DNA of 21,420 nt. Source: SHLQ01 sp964445255 (lineage in GTDB: Bacteria > Actinomycetota > Acidimicrobiia > Acidimicrobiales > SHLQ01). The notes below the pieces were generated by a model. It searched no databases, had not been told where the DNA came from, and saw only the letters and a list, made by a program, of their open reading frames with translations. Made by a program: the position numbers and the translations under genes. The DNA lies in contig CAYUKM010000041.1 of the NCBI GenBank assembly GCA_964445255.1, positions 1 to 21,420 of the forward strand, in the 5' to 3' direction. Below, in pieces: positions 1-7,219 of the stretch (its first letter is position 1; each line of letters starts with the position of its first letter).

Positions 1-223
1 CGCATATCCCGTCGCCAACGTTGCCATCAGGTAGATCGCGGGTGGAGTTGACCGTCGCGGTCGGCAGCGCAAACAGCATCGGAGCCAGAGCAGCGCCCGC
101 GACAGCCAACAGGCCAAACAACATAACGATGGTCCGACCGGTCAAGCCCTTCCGTCGCTCGCCACGAGGGGCGACAGCCGAATTCTGCGCGGCGTTTGTG
201 AAAATGAAACTCTCTGGGCTCAC
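1..223 (-). CDS. Hypothetical membrane-anchored protein, 3' part outside window
   Basis: A minus-strand reading frame opens with GTG at 221-223 and runs off the left edge, giving 74 visible codons. The first ~30 residues are polar and basic (ending RGERRKG). One strong hydrophobic segment follows (about residues 35-56, IVMLFGLLAVAGAALAP and on), then a polar stretch (TVNSTRDLPDGNVGDG) that would lie outside the membrane. The layout suggests a single-pass protein with a short cytoplasmic N-terminus and an exported C-terminal part. An AAGGA-like Shine-Dalgarno sits 4 bases before the GTG, which is slightly close; an in-frame TTG further upstream is an alternative start. I do not recognise the family, and the function cannot be given from this fragment. 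Confidence 0.5.
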   Translation of the reverse strand, partial: MSPESFIFTNAAQNSAVAPRGERRKGLTGRTIVMLFGLLAVAGAALAPMLFALPTATVNSTRDLPDGNVGDGIC

Positions 224-351
224 CTCATCCTTATCGACCAAATAGTCTTCCAGCAAAAATGGATGAGGACCCTCAGCCTATGTATTGGTCGAATTTGGGC
301 CGTTCGGACTAGGAAAATCCCCCCAAGTGGGCCCCATGTTGGCCCGGGGCC

Positions 352-609
352 TCAGAAACCGGTGTCCTCGACCAGTTCGGCGTCGATCCAAACGGTCTCG
401 CCAGTCTCAAGCTCCACACGAACCTGCGACTTCCCGAACCTCTGTCGACGTCCCTTCGTACGACCCCACACCAAGTCATCATGGCGAGCAACCAAAGTCC
501 GTTTACCCGAGAAGTCGGTAGACGCTTGATAGTCACAAGATCGACAGAAATGATCGGTAGGACCTACGAGATCACCCGGATTGCCCCAACGCCTTCGCTG
601 CGAGGACAC
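352..609 (-). CDS. Small conserved-looking protein, function unknown
   Basis: 85 codons from a GTG at 607-609; the frame is closed upstream by a stop at 628-630, so this is practically the only start. The N-terminus is basic (SSQRRRWGNP). It is followed by a CRSC pair at residues 22-25, a basic middle (RTKGRRQRFGKSQ) and an acidic, strand-like C-terminus (VRVELETGETVWIDAELVED). The alternation resembles a small beta-barrel of the SH3/KOW type, but that is inference. A single CxxC cannot make a complete zinc site alone. The protein-like composition argues for a real gene although no clear Shine-Dalgarno is visible. It lies on the same strand as glnII and the gene at 1-223. Its function is not recognised. 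Confidence 0.55.
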   Translation of the reverse strand: MSSQRRRWGNPGDLVGPTDHFCRSCDYQASTDFSGKRTLVARHDDLVWGRTKGRRQRFGKSQVRVELETGETVWIDAELVEDTGF

Positions 610-632
610 ACACTTCGATCGCCAGTTTCAGC

Positions 633-758
633 TCAACGCGTCGTCGTTGCCATTCTCATCCCGTTGTCCACGTAGCCCGGCGAAGAATCCCATCGCACCC
701 CCACTTCGCTTGATGCATGACTCGATACGGCGAATGCACGATCTGGTCTAACCGCCAT
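633..758 (-). CDS. Possible 41-residue small ORF with perfect Shine-Dalgarno
   Basis: On the minus strand an AGGAGG (complement of 765-770) stands exactly six bases before an ATG at 756-758. The frame runs 41 codons to a TGA at 633-635. The product begins MAVRPDRAFAVSSHASS and ends MRMATTTR, with no membrane segment, cysteine or known motif. It lies between the glnII hairpin (769-811) and the gene at 352-609, ending 23 bases before the latter. The ribosome site is much better than most in the window, which is the only reason to list it. The protein itself is unremarkable and could be chance. It may be a translated leader for the next gene. Confidence 0.35.
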   Translation of the reverse strand: MAVRPDRAFAVSSHASSEVGVRWDSSPGYVDNGMRMATTTR

Positions 759-768
759 CCTAAGCCTC

Positions 769-811
769 CTGTGGGAGTCTGCTCCCCGACTACCAAACGC
801 AGACCCCACAG
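769..811 (-). terminator. Hairpin behind glnII
   Basis: Arms 769-782 and 799-811 pair over 13 base pairs with one bulged A at 776; the loop is 16 bases. On the minus strand it lies just after the glnII stop. No run of T follows, so it may be an RNA-stabilising 3' hairpin or a weak terminator rather than a classical intrinsic terminator. Confidence 0.5.
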
Positions 812-826
812 AAGAAGGAACGAAAC

Positions 827-1843
827 CTAGACGCCAGCCTCTTTGGTGGTCTTCACGATCGCAGCTGCAACCTTGTATGGGTCTGCATTCGATGCGGTAC
901 GACGATCCTCAAGTCGTCCCTTCCAGCCGTCTTCGACGGTGCCGATTGGGATACGGATCGATGCACCACGGTCGGATACGCCGTAGCTGAACTGATCGAT
1001 GGACTGGGTCTCGTGGAGACCGGTGAGGCGTTGGTCGTTGTATGCGCCGTAGACGCTCATGTGGCGGTCGATGTTCTTGCCGAATGCCTCGCACACCTTG
1101 GTGAAGATCTCTTCGCTGCCTGCTTCGCGCATGGCGCCGTTCGAGAAGTTGGCGTGCATTCCCGAACCGTTCCAGTCGGTATCGCCGAGAGGCTTCGGGT
1201 GGTAGTCGATCGCGAGTCCGTACTTCTCGGCGGTGCGCTCGAGGAGGTAACGGGCGAGCCAGATCTCATCGCCAGCGCGCTTTGCACCCTTGGCGAAGAT
1301 TTGGAACTCCCACTGACCAGCAGCAACCTCACCGTTGATGCCCTCAACGTTAAGACCGGCATCGAGGGAGATGTCGAGATGCTCCTCGACGAGCTCGCGG
1401 CCGTGTGCGTTCTTGGCACCGACCGAGCAGTAGTACGGGCCCTGTGGCTCGGGGTAGCCGGCTGCGGGGAAACCCGGTGGGCGATCGGTGATTGGGTCCC
1501 ACAGGAAGTACTCCTGCTCGAACCCGAACCAAAAGTCGTCGTCATCGTCAGCTTCGTCGATGGTGGCGCGGCCGTTGGTGGCGTGCGGGGTGCCGTCAGC
1601 GTTAAGGACCTCGGTCATGACGAGGTAGGCATTCCTGCGGTCAGGATCAGGGACGACCATGACTGGCTTCAACAAGAGGTCGGAGTCGCTGCCGCTGGCC
1701 TGGTTCGTCGAGCTGCCGTCAAATGACCACATTGGTAGTTCTTCGAGGGTGCCGCCGAAGTCGCTACGGACCATCGTCTTTCCACGGAGGGTCTGCGTCG
1801 GCTCGTTGCCATCGAGCCAGATGTATTCCAACTTGCTTTTCAT
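827..1843 (-). CDS. glnII: Glutamine synthetase type II
   Basis: 338 codons. The enzyme condenses glutamate and ammonia to glutamine using ATP. The length and motifs are those of the eukaryote-like GSII family, not GSI: WSFDGSSTNQASG near residue 40, FGFEQEYFLWD near 105, NGSGMHANFS, and a C-terminal SDRGASIRIP followed by GRLEDRRTASNADPY. The ATG at 1841-1843 is chosen because AAGG lies six bases upstream; a TTG two codons earlier is in frame. It is divergent from the GSI gene at 1995, and the shared spacer carries a GlnR-like site. GSII in actinobacteria is usually a nitrogen-starvation enzyme under GlnR control, so the same is inferred here. Family assignment is very secure. Confidence 0.96.
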   Translation of the reverse strand: MKSKLEYIWLDGNEPTQTLRGKTMVRSDFGGTLEELPMWSFDGSSTNQASGSDSDLLLKPVMVVPDPDRRNAYLVMTEVLNADGTPHATNGRATIDEADDDDDFWFGFEQEYFLWDPITDRPPGFPAAGYPEPQGPYYCSVGAKNAHGRELVEEHLDISLDAGLNVEGINGEVAAGQWEFQIFAKGAKRAGDEIWLARYLLERTAEKYGLAIDYHPKPLGDTDWNGSGMHANFSNGAMREAGSEEIFTKVCEAFGKNIDRHMSVYGAYNDQRLTGLHETQSIDQFSYGVSDRGASIRIPIGTVEDGWKGRLEDRRTASNADPYKVAAAIVKTTKEAGV

Positions 1844-1916
1844 GTTCAACCTTGTAGTAGCGGATGATTCAGTCTTGAACGTACCCGCGAGTTCGACCGC
1901 GCCCTAATTCCACTGT

Positions 1917-1933
1917 GTTAACGCCGCGTTAAC
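1917..1933. promoter_or_regulatory. Candidate GlnR operator between glnII and glnA
   Basis: Two GTTAAC hexamers (1917-1922 and 1928-1933) are separated by GCCGC, giving a near-perfect palindrome with an 11-base repeat. It contains AC-n9-AC, the reduced motif described for mycobacterial GlnR, and approximates the Streptomyces a/b box pattern. Its place in the divergent spacer of two glutamine synthetase genes, with a GlnR-like gene in the plus-strand operon, supports the assignment. Binding itself is inferred. Confidence 0.55.
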
Positions 1934-1994
1934 CGCGTTTGCGCATCCGTCACACGAAATGGCCCTTTTCGACCGCTGATGCGACCATAGAACC

Positions 1995-3317
1995 ATGCAG
2001 CGCCAACAGGACTATGTACTCCACATGGTCGAAGAACGTGGGGTACGACTAATCCGCCTGTGGTTCACCGACGTGCTCGGACAACACAAATCAGTCGCAA
2101 TTTCTCCCGCCGAACTCGAAAAGGTCTTCGATGAAGGCCTCCAATTCGATGGCTCGTCCATCGACGGATTTAGCCGCGTGCAGGAGAGCGACGTCCTCGC
2201 CCGTCCCGACGCCCGCACGTTCGAGCTGTTGCCGTGGGCGCAAGACGACGAACCATCGGGCCTGATGTTCTGCAACATCGAACACCTCGACGGAAGCCCG
2301 TTTCCCGGCGACCCTCGCCAGGTCCTACGACGCAATCTTGATCGCGCCCACGACGCTGGCTACACCTTCTTCACCGCGCCAGAGATCGAGTTCTTCTACT
2401 TCAAGAAGGACGATGGAATGCCGAAGCCACTCGATTCGGCGTCGTATTTCGACCTTACCACCGCCGATGTTTCCTCGGACCTGCGTAAGTCAACAATTCA
2501 TAATCTCGAAGCGCTCTCAATCCCTGTCGAGTACAGCTTCCACGAGGACGCCCCGAGCCAGCACGAGATCGACCTGCAGTACACCGAAGCGCTCGCGATG
2601 GCCGATTCGATCATGACGTTCCGCCTTGTGGTCAAGAAGATCGCCCAGGAACGCGGCGTGCACGCGACCTTTATGCCGAAGCCCCTTGATGGCGTGCAGG
2701 GCTCGGGGATGCACACCCATATGTCGTTGTGGAAGGACGGAGAGAATGCCTTCTACTCCCCCGACGGCGAGTACGGCCTCTCCGATGTCGCCCGTTCGTT
2801 CATGGCTGGCGTGCTCACCCACGCCAGGGAAATCACGGCCATCACGAACCAGCTGATCAATTCCTACAAGCGTCTGAACTCGGGCCTTGAGGCTCCTCGG
2901 TACGTGTCCTGGGCCCGCAACAACCAGAGCACGCTCATCCGCGTTCCGGTCACCAAGGCCAACAAACCGGCGGCTACCCGCATCGAATACCGGGCGATCG
3001 ACCCTGCTTGCAACCCGTACCTGGCCTACTCGCTCATCCTCGCTGCGGGAATGAAGGGGGTCGAGGAAGGCTACGAACTTCAACCCGAAACCACGGCCAA
3101 CCTTCGCGAACTCGGTCAGGCCACCGAAGCTGGAGTCGAAACGCTGCCCCGGTCACTGTACGAAGCCCTCAGCGAAATGGAGAAGAGCGATCTAGCCCGC
3201 GAAGCCCTCGGCGATCACATCTTTGAGTGGTTCCTCCGCAACCGACGAGCCGAATGGGGCGAGTACGCGCAAACCGTGTCCCCCTTCGAATTGGAGCGGT
3301 ACTTCTCGCGATGGTGA
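1995..3317 (+). CDS. glnA: Glutamine synthetase type I (alpha subclass)
   Basis: 440 codons, the length of GSI-alpha enzymes (GSI-beta is about 470). Family motifs: FDGSSIDGFSRVQESD at residues 51-66, the APEIEFF metal-binding strand, GSGMHTHMSLW, and NQSTLIRVP near 315. I do not see the NLYDLPPEE-type adenylylation loop of GSI-beta, so control by adenylylation is unlikely. Arg61 sits where Bacillus GS has Arg62, a residue tied to glutamine feedback inhibition in the alpha type. There is no Shine-Dalgarno before the ATG; a weak GACCAT box six bases upstream may be a -10 for a leaderless mRNA. The gene overlaps the downstream regulator by seven bases, so the two are probably translated together. 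Confidence 0.95.
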   Translation: MQRQQDYVLHMVEERGVRLIRLWFTDVLGQHKSVAISPAELEKVFDEGLQFDGSSIDGFSRVQESDVLARPDARTFELLPWAQDDEPSGLMFCNIEHLDGSPFPGDPRQVLRRNLDRAHDAGYTFFTAPEIEFFYFKKDDGMPKPLDSASYFDLTTADVSSDLRKSTIHNLEALSIPVEYSFHEDAPSQHEIDLQYTEALAMADSIMTFRLVVKKIAQERGVHATFMPKPLDGVQGSGMHTHMSLWKDGENAFYSPDGEYGLSDVARSFMAGVLTHAREITAITNQLINSYKRLNSGLEAPRYVSWARNNQSTLIRVPVTKANKPAATRIEYRAIDPACNPYLAYSLILAAGMKGVEEGYELQPETTANLRELGQATEAGVETLPRSLYEALSEMEKSDLAREALGDHIFEWFLRNRRAEWGEYAQTVSPFELERYFSRW

Positions 3318-4000
3318 ACAATCCGCTAGTCATGGTCTACCCCACGCCGATGGGGACGAGTCTCACGAAAGTCCTGGACACCTTGGGCTACAACTGGAAA
3401 GCCGTTGCTGACGTCGAGGCAGCCGAAACGCTCGAGCCTCCATCGGGTTGGGCCGGGGCGATCCTCACCATGGACGGCAACCCCGACGTCGCGTTCCGCA
3501 TAGCGCAGTGGCTGAGAAGCCGAGATGAAGTTGAGACGGCAATCTTGGTGTTGGCATCGGCAGAGGTCCTACCGGAGCTCAGCGTTCACACCGACGAATT
3601 CGACGACTTCTGCCTAATGCCGTTCCATCCAGTCGAGCTCGAAGCTCGACTCGAACATTTGCTGCGTCGCCAAGATGGCGGTCCGGACGCGGCGGTTATC
3701 AACTACGGCCCACTCAGCCTGAACGTCGAGACCTACCAAGCCATGGTCGCCGGACGGGCGCTCGACCTCACGTACATGGAGTACGAACTGCTCCGCTACC
3801 TGACTTCCCAGCCGGGCAAGGTGTTTAGCCGCGAGATCTTGCTCAGCGAAGTTTGGGGCTATGACTATTACGGTGGCGCTCGCACGGTGGACGTCCATAT
3901 CCGTCGTCTGCGCTCCAAGCTCGGTGAGGAACATGCGAAGCTGATCGCCACCGTTCGCTCGGTCGGCTACCGCCTCGGCACCGCCGAGTGGCAAGGCTAG
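3311..4000 (+). CDS. glnR: GlnR-like orphan response regulator, OmpR-type
   Basis: 229 codons: an N-terminal receiver-like domain (about 1-118) and a C-terminal winged helix (about 130-225) with LDLTYMEYELLRYL, the EVWGYDYYGGARTVDVHIRRLR recognition region and ATVRSVGYRL. Asp55 occupies the usual phosphorylation position. The acidic pair of strand 1 is replaced (LVMVYPTP), the conserved Thr position is Ala/Ser (LASAE) and the conserved Lys is Met103 (CLMPFHP). This fits actinobacterial GlnR, known as an atypical regulator working without a partner kinase. The start overlaps the glnA stop, and no sensor kinase is nearby. RegX3/MtrA-type regulators share the DNA-binding domain, but the degenerate receiver and the glnA linkage favour GlnR. 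Confidence 0.8.
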   Translation: MVNNPLVMVYPTPMGTSLTKVLDTLGYNWKAVADVEAAETLEPPSGWAGAILTMDGNPDVAFRIAQWLRSRDEVETAILVLASAEVLPELSVHTDEFDDFCLMPFHPVELEARLEHLLRRQDGGPDAAVINYGPLSLNVETYQAMVAGRALDLTYMEYELLRYLTSQPGKVFSREILLSEVWGYDYYGGARTVDVHIRRLRSKLGEEHAKLIATVRSVGYRLGTAEWQG

Positions 4001-4004
4001 AAAA

Positions 4005-4018
4005 CGGGGAATGCCCCG
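4005..4018 (+). other. Small GC hairpin after glnR
   Basis: CGGGG (4005-4009) and CCCCG (4014-4018) pair around an AATG loop, five bases behind the glnR stop. There is no T run, so it is at most a weak terminator or the scar of a rearrangement ahead of the truncated dehydrogenase. Confidence 0.3.
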
Positions 4019-4027
4019 CAAGTTTCC

Positions 4028-4960
4028 TTGCTGGGCAAACCAATTCGAGTGTTCGGGCTCACTGGCTCGACCGACGATGGTGGCGTCGATAGCGACGCCG
4101 GCGATTCCGACAGCGGTGGCTGGGCAGCCGGGCTGTCCTTCCCTCGCATTCAAGGCGCCGACGCTGCTGGCACGATCATCGCCGTGGGTGACGGAGTGGA
4201 CGGTAGCCGCGTCGGCGAGCGGGTGATCGTGCGAAGCATGCAAGCGTCGCGGTCAGCGCCCGACACCGAGACCGAGGTATTCGGTTCGGAGTTCGATGGC
4301 GGCTTCGCGCAGTTCGCGACGACTCGGGTGAGCGAAGCGTTCACGATCGACTCGACTCTCAGCGATGTCGAGTTGGCTTCGTTCCCTTGCGCGTATTCAA
4401 CGGCGGAAGGAATGCTCCACAAGGCGGACGTCCAGTCGGGCGAGCGAGTCCTGATCACCGGTGCGTCCGGCGGTGTCGGTTCCGCTGCCATCCAGCTGGC
4501 GAAGCGTCGGGGTGCCGAGGTGGTGGCAGTCGCATCAAAGGCCAAATGGGCAAACCTGGAACCGCTCGGGCCAGACAAGCTGCTCGACCGCCATGACGAC
4601 GTGGTCGCGGCTGTAGGTGACGCGAGTGTCGATGTGGTTCTGGACGTCGTTGCGGGTCCAGCGTGGCCGAGCCTGCTCGACGTGTTGATCATCGGCGGAC
4701 GCTACGTCGCTTCCGGAGCCATAGCGGGGCCGATCGTCGAACTCGATGTTCGTACGCTGTATCTGAAGGACCTGACGTTGATGGGTTCGACGGTGCAACC
4801 TCGCGAGGTCTTCGAGAATCTCGTTCGCTACATCGAGGCCGGTGAAATTAGACCGGTCGTCTCGAATACCTACCCTCTTGGCGACATTGCCACCGCTCAA
4901 GAGGACTTCTTGTCTAAGGATTATCCGGGGAAATTAGTCGTAATTCCGCCCAATCCATAG
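4028..4960 (+). CDS. MDR-family zinc-type dehydrogenase, N-terminally truncated (possible pseudogene)
   Basis: About 310 codons of a medium-chain dehydrogenase/quinone-oxidoreductase-like protein. Visible: the second half of the GroES-like domain (FPRIQGADAAGTIIAVGDGVD), the hinge, and a Rossmann fold with GASGGVGSAAIQLAKRRGAEVVAVAS binding NAD(P)H. Relatives are roughly 350-360 residues and begin with a strand region ending in a CGxNNTD-type segment. Those first ~50 residues are absent, since only 27 bases separate the TTG used here from the glnR stop. The frame continues back without a stop to the glnR TAG and shares its frame. No good Shine-Dalgarno and no early ATG are visible. The remaining frame is intact, so the loss is either recent or tolerated. 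Substrate unknown. Confidence 0.65.
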   Translation: MLGKPIRVFGLTGSTDDGGVDSDAGDSDSGGWAAGLSFPRIQGADAAGTIIAVGDGVDGSRVGERVIVRSMQASRSAPDTETEVFGSEFDGGFAQFATTRVSEAFTIDSTLSDVELASFPCAYSTAEGMLHKADVQSGERVLITGASGGVGSAAIQLAKRRGAEVVAVASKAKWANLEPLGPDKLLDRHDDVVAAVGDASVDVVLDVVAGPAWPSLLDVLIIGGRYVASGAIAGPIVELDVRTLYLKDLTLMGSTVQPREVFENLVRYIEAGEIRPVVSNTYPLGDIATAQEDFLSKDYPGKLVVIPPNP

Positions 4961-5011
4961 GGATTTAGGGCTTTGCTATTCGCAGAATTGACCGATTCAC
5001 CTAAAGATGGG

Positions 5012-5040
5012 TTGTCAATACCTACTATCTAAATTAGATT
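5012..5040 (+). promoter_or_regulatory. Sigma70-type promoter for the permease gene
   Basis: TTGTCA (5012-5017) and TAGATT (5035-5040) are 17 bases apart in an AT-rich stretch, unlike the surrounding GC-rich DNA, and 28 bases before the ATG at 5069. Match and spacing are close to consensus. Confidence 0.5.
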
Positions 5041-5068
5041 ATACGTATTGGCTACTGAAGGGATACCT

Positions 5069-7219
5069 ATGCCCGACAAGCTCAAAAAGAATCTCAACCT
5101 ATTCGACGTCTACGCGATCTCGACCGGAGCCATGTTCAGCTCCGGACTGTTCCTTTTGCCTGGAATCGCGGCCGGACTCACCGGAGACAGCGTCTACCTG
5201 GCGTACTTCCTCGCCGGCTTCTTGATCCTTCCTGCCATGTACTCGATGGCAGAACTCTCGACCGCTATGCCAAAGGCAGGCGGAACCTACTACTTCCTCG
5301 ACCGGTCCATGGGGCCGATGATGGGAACGATCGGCGGCCTCGGATCCTGGGTCGCCGTCGTGTTCAAAAGTGCGTTCGCGCTCGTCGGCATGGGCGCGTA
5401 CCTCAGCCTCTACCTCGATTTCTCCTTTACCTTGTTGGCGATCATCTTGACCATCGCATTCGGAGTGCTCAATATCGTGGGAGCCAAAGAAACCAACTTG
5501 CTCCAGCGTGGCCTCGTTGGATCCCTGGTCGTCATTTTGACCGCCTTCATCATCTTCGGACTCTCCGAAACGGGCGGCGGCGAATTCTTCGCTCCAAACG
5601 GCGCCGACCAAGACTTCTTCCGCACAGGTATAGCTGGCTTTGCCTCCACCATCGGCCTGGTATTCGTCTCCTACGCCGGTCTCACTAAGGTGGCCAGCGT
5701 CGCCGAGGAGATCGAGAACCCGGACCGCAACATCCCGCTCGGCATGACCCTTTCGTTGGCCACTGCCACGGTCATCTACACGCTGGGCACACTCATCTTG
5801 ATCCATGCCCTGGACCAGCCGGTTCTCGAAGGCAGTCTCACTCCCGTGGCCGATGCCGGCGCCGTCTTCCTCGACTGGGTGCCATTCGATCTCGGCGTGA
5901 TCCTGATCGTCGTAGCGGCAATCGCTGCGTTCGCCTCAACGGGTAACGCAGGCATTCTCTCGGCCTCTCGCTACCCATACGCCATGGCCAAGGACAATCT
6001 CGTCCCCCAGAAGTTGGCCGCACTGGGACGCTTTGGCTCACCAGCAAACGCCGTCATCATGACCGTGCTCGCCATGGTTGTCGTACTCCTCGTCTTCCCG
6101 GTCGAATCGGTGGCCAAGCTCGCGTCGGCGTTCCAGTTGGTGCTGTTCGCTCTGATCTGCGTTGCCGTCATCGTGATGCGCGAGAGCAGGATCGAGTGGT
6201 ACAAGCCTGGGTTCAAGGCACCGCTCTACCCGTGGCTCCAGATCGCGGGAATCATCATCTCGGTCTGGCTCATTAGCCAGATCGGCTTCCTCGCCATCGC
6301 CTTCACCGCAGCACTGCTCATCGGGTGCGTGGCCTGGTACCGCTACTACACCTCCGGAGGAGATGTAGAACGACGCGGCGCCATCTTCCACGTGCACCAG
6401 CGCCTCGGCGAGCAGAAGTACGAAGGCCTTGAGCGCGAGCTCATGACGATCATCCATGACCGAACCCAGGAAGAAAACCTCTCCTACGAGGCACTGATCG
6501 CGCGGTCGGCGGTCATCGACAAGCAAGTCGGCACCTACGATCGAGAGACCCTGAAGGCCCTGCTCGTCGTCACCGCCCGAGAGCGCTTCGAACATGGCGA
6601 GGCGACCGCAAAGGCCTTCGACAAAGCAATGGACTTTCGCCCGATTGGCGAAGGCGTGCATATGTCGATCTCCGCGGTGCGCGACATCGAGCAACCTGAG
6701 CTCCTGGTGTGCCGCTTCGGCGAACGCGCCACGCTCAACCTTGAAGACCTTGAAGATCTCGATGAGCTCGACGATGTCGACCAAGCCCACACCCTCTTGT
6801 TCCTGGTCACCCCTGACCGACCGATCGGACTCGACCTCCGACTCGCTGGACATATCGCCGAGGTGGTCCAGAGCGACAACTTCACCGAACGCTGGCTAGG
6901 CGCCAGCGATGAGAAGACGCTGAACGCCGTGCTGATGCGCGACGACCACTTTTACCACGGACCCGTGGAGACGATGCCGTTCCTTGTGGAGCAACTCGGC
7001 CGCACCGTAGGCGAACTCGAACTGCCCGATTCGTGCATTCTCGCGCTCATCGAACGCGACGGTGAGCTGGTCATCCCAACCCCTGGGGTCACGCTCCTAG
7101 CTTTCGATGGTGTGGCCATTATCGGTGAGCCCGATGACATCGCGCTCCTCAACGAAGGCATGGATCCATTCGAGGCCGAGCACGCAGAGCTCGCAGCCGC
7201 ACGCAAGGCTGCTAGTTAG
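5069..7219 (+). CDS. APC-superfamily amino-acid permease with EIIA-like and TrkA-C domains
   Basis: 716 codons from an ATG preceded by GAAGGG at six bases. Residues 1-431 are an APC transporter with about 12 membrane helices. They include the helix-1 motif ISTGAMFSSGLFLLPG and the loop KVASVAEEIENPDRNIPLGM. Residues 432-716 are cytoplasmic. Roughly 450-630 resemble a PTS EIIA type-2 fold (LLFLVTPDRPIGLDLRLAGH; AEVVQSDNFTERWL). About 648-695 look like a TrkA-C (RCK C-terminal) ligand-binding domain (ELVIPTPGVTLLAFDGVAII). The usual phosphorylated GxAxPH site is replaced by GEGVHMSIS near 527-535. The soluble part probably gates transport in response to a small ligand. The substrate cannot be read from the sequence. 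The 3' end overlaps the convergent rnz gene by eight bases. Confidence 0.85.
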   Translation: MPDKLKKNLNLFDVYAISTGAMFSSGLFLLPGIAAGLTGDSVYLAYFLAGFLILPAMYSMAELSTAMPKAGGTYYFLDRSMGPMMGTIGGLGSWVAVVFKSAFALVGMGAYLSLYLDFSFTLLAIILTIAFGVLNIVGAKETNLLQRGLVGSLVVILTAFIIFGLSETGGGEFFAPNGADQDFFRTGIAGFASTIGLVFVSYAGLTKVASVAEEIENPDRNIPLGMTLSLATATVIYTLGTLILIHALDQPVLEGSLTPVADAGAVFLDWVPFDLGVILIVVAAIAAFASTGNAGILSASRYPYAMAKDNLVPQKLAALGRFGSPANAVIMTVLAMVVVLLVFPVESVAKLASAFQLVLFALICVAVIVMRESRIEWYKPGFKAPLYPWLQIAGIIISVWLISQIGFLAIAFTAALLIGCVAWYRYYTSGGDVERRGAIFHVHQRLGEQKYEGLERELMTIIHDRTQEENLSYEALIARSAVIDKQVGTYDRETLKALLVVTARERFEHGEATAKAFDKAMDFRPIGEGVHMSISAVRDIEQPELLVCRFGERATLNLEDLEDLDELDDVDQAHTLLFLVTPDRPIGLDLRLAGHIAEVVQSDNFTERWLGASDEKTLNAVLMRDDHFYHGPVETMPFLVEQLGRTVGELELPDSCILALIERDGELVIPTPGVTLLAFDGVAIIGEPDDIALLNEGMDPFEAEHAELAAARKAAS

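Noticed and set aside
1013..1726. 237-codon plus-strand frame antisense to glnII
   Set aside because: Hydrophobic-looking but without any recognisable motif; explained by the reverse frame of a highly conserved enzyme.
6038..6853. 271-codon minus-strand frame antisense to the permease
   Set aside because: Mirror of the permease reading frame; no start signal and no domain.
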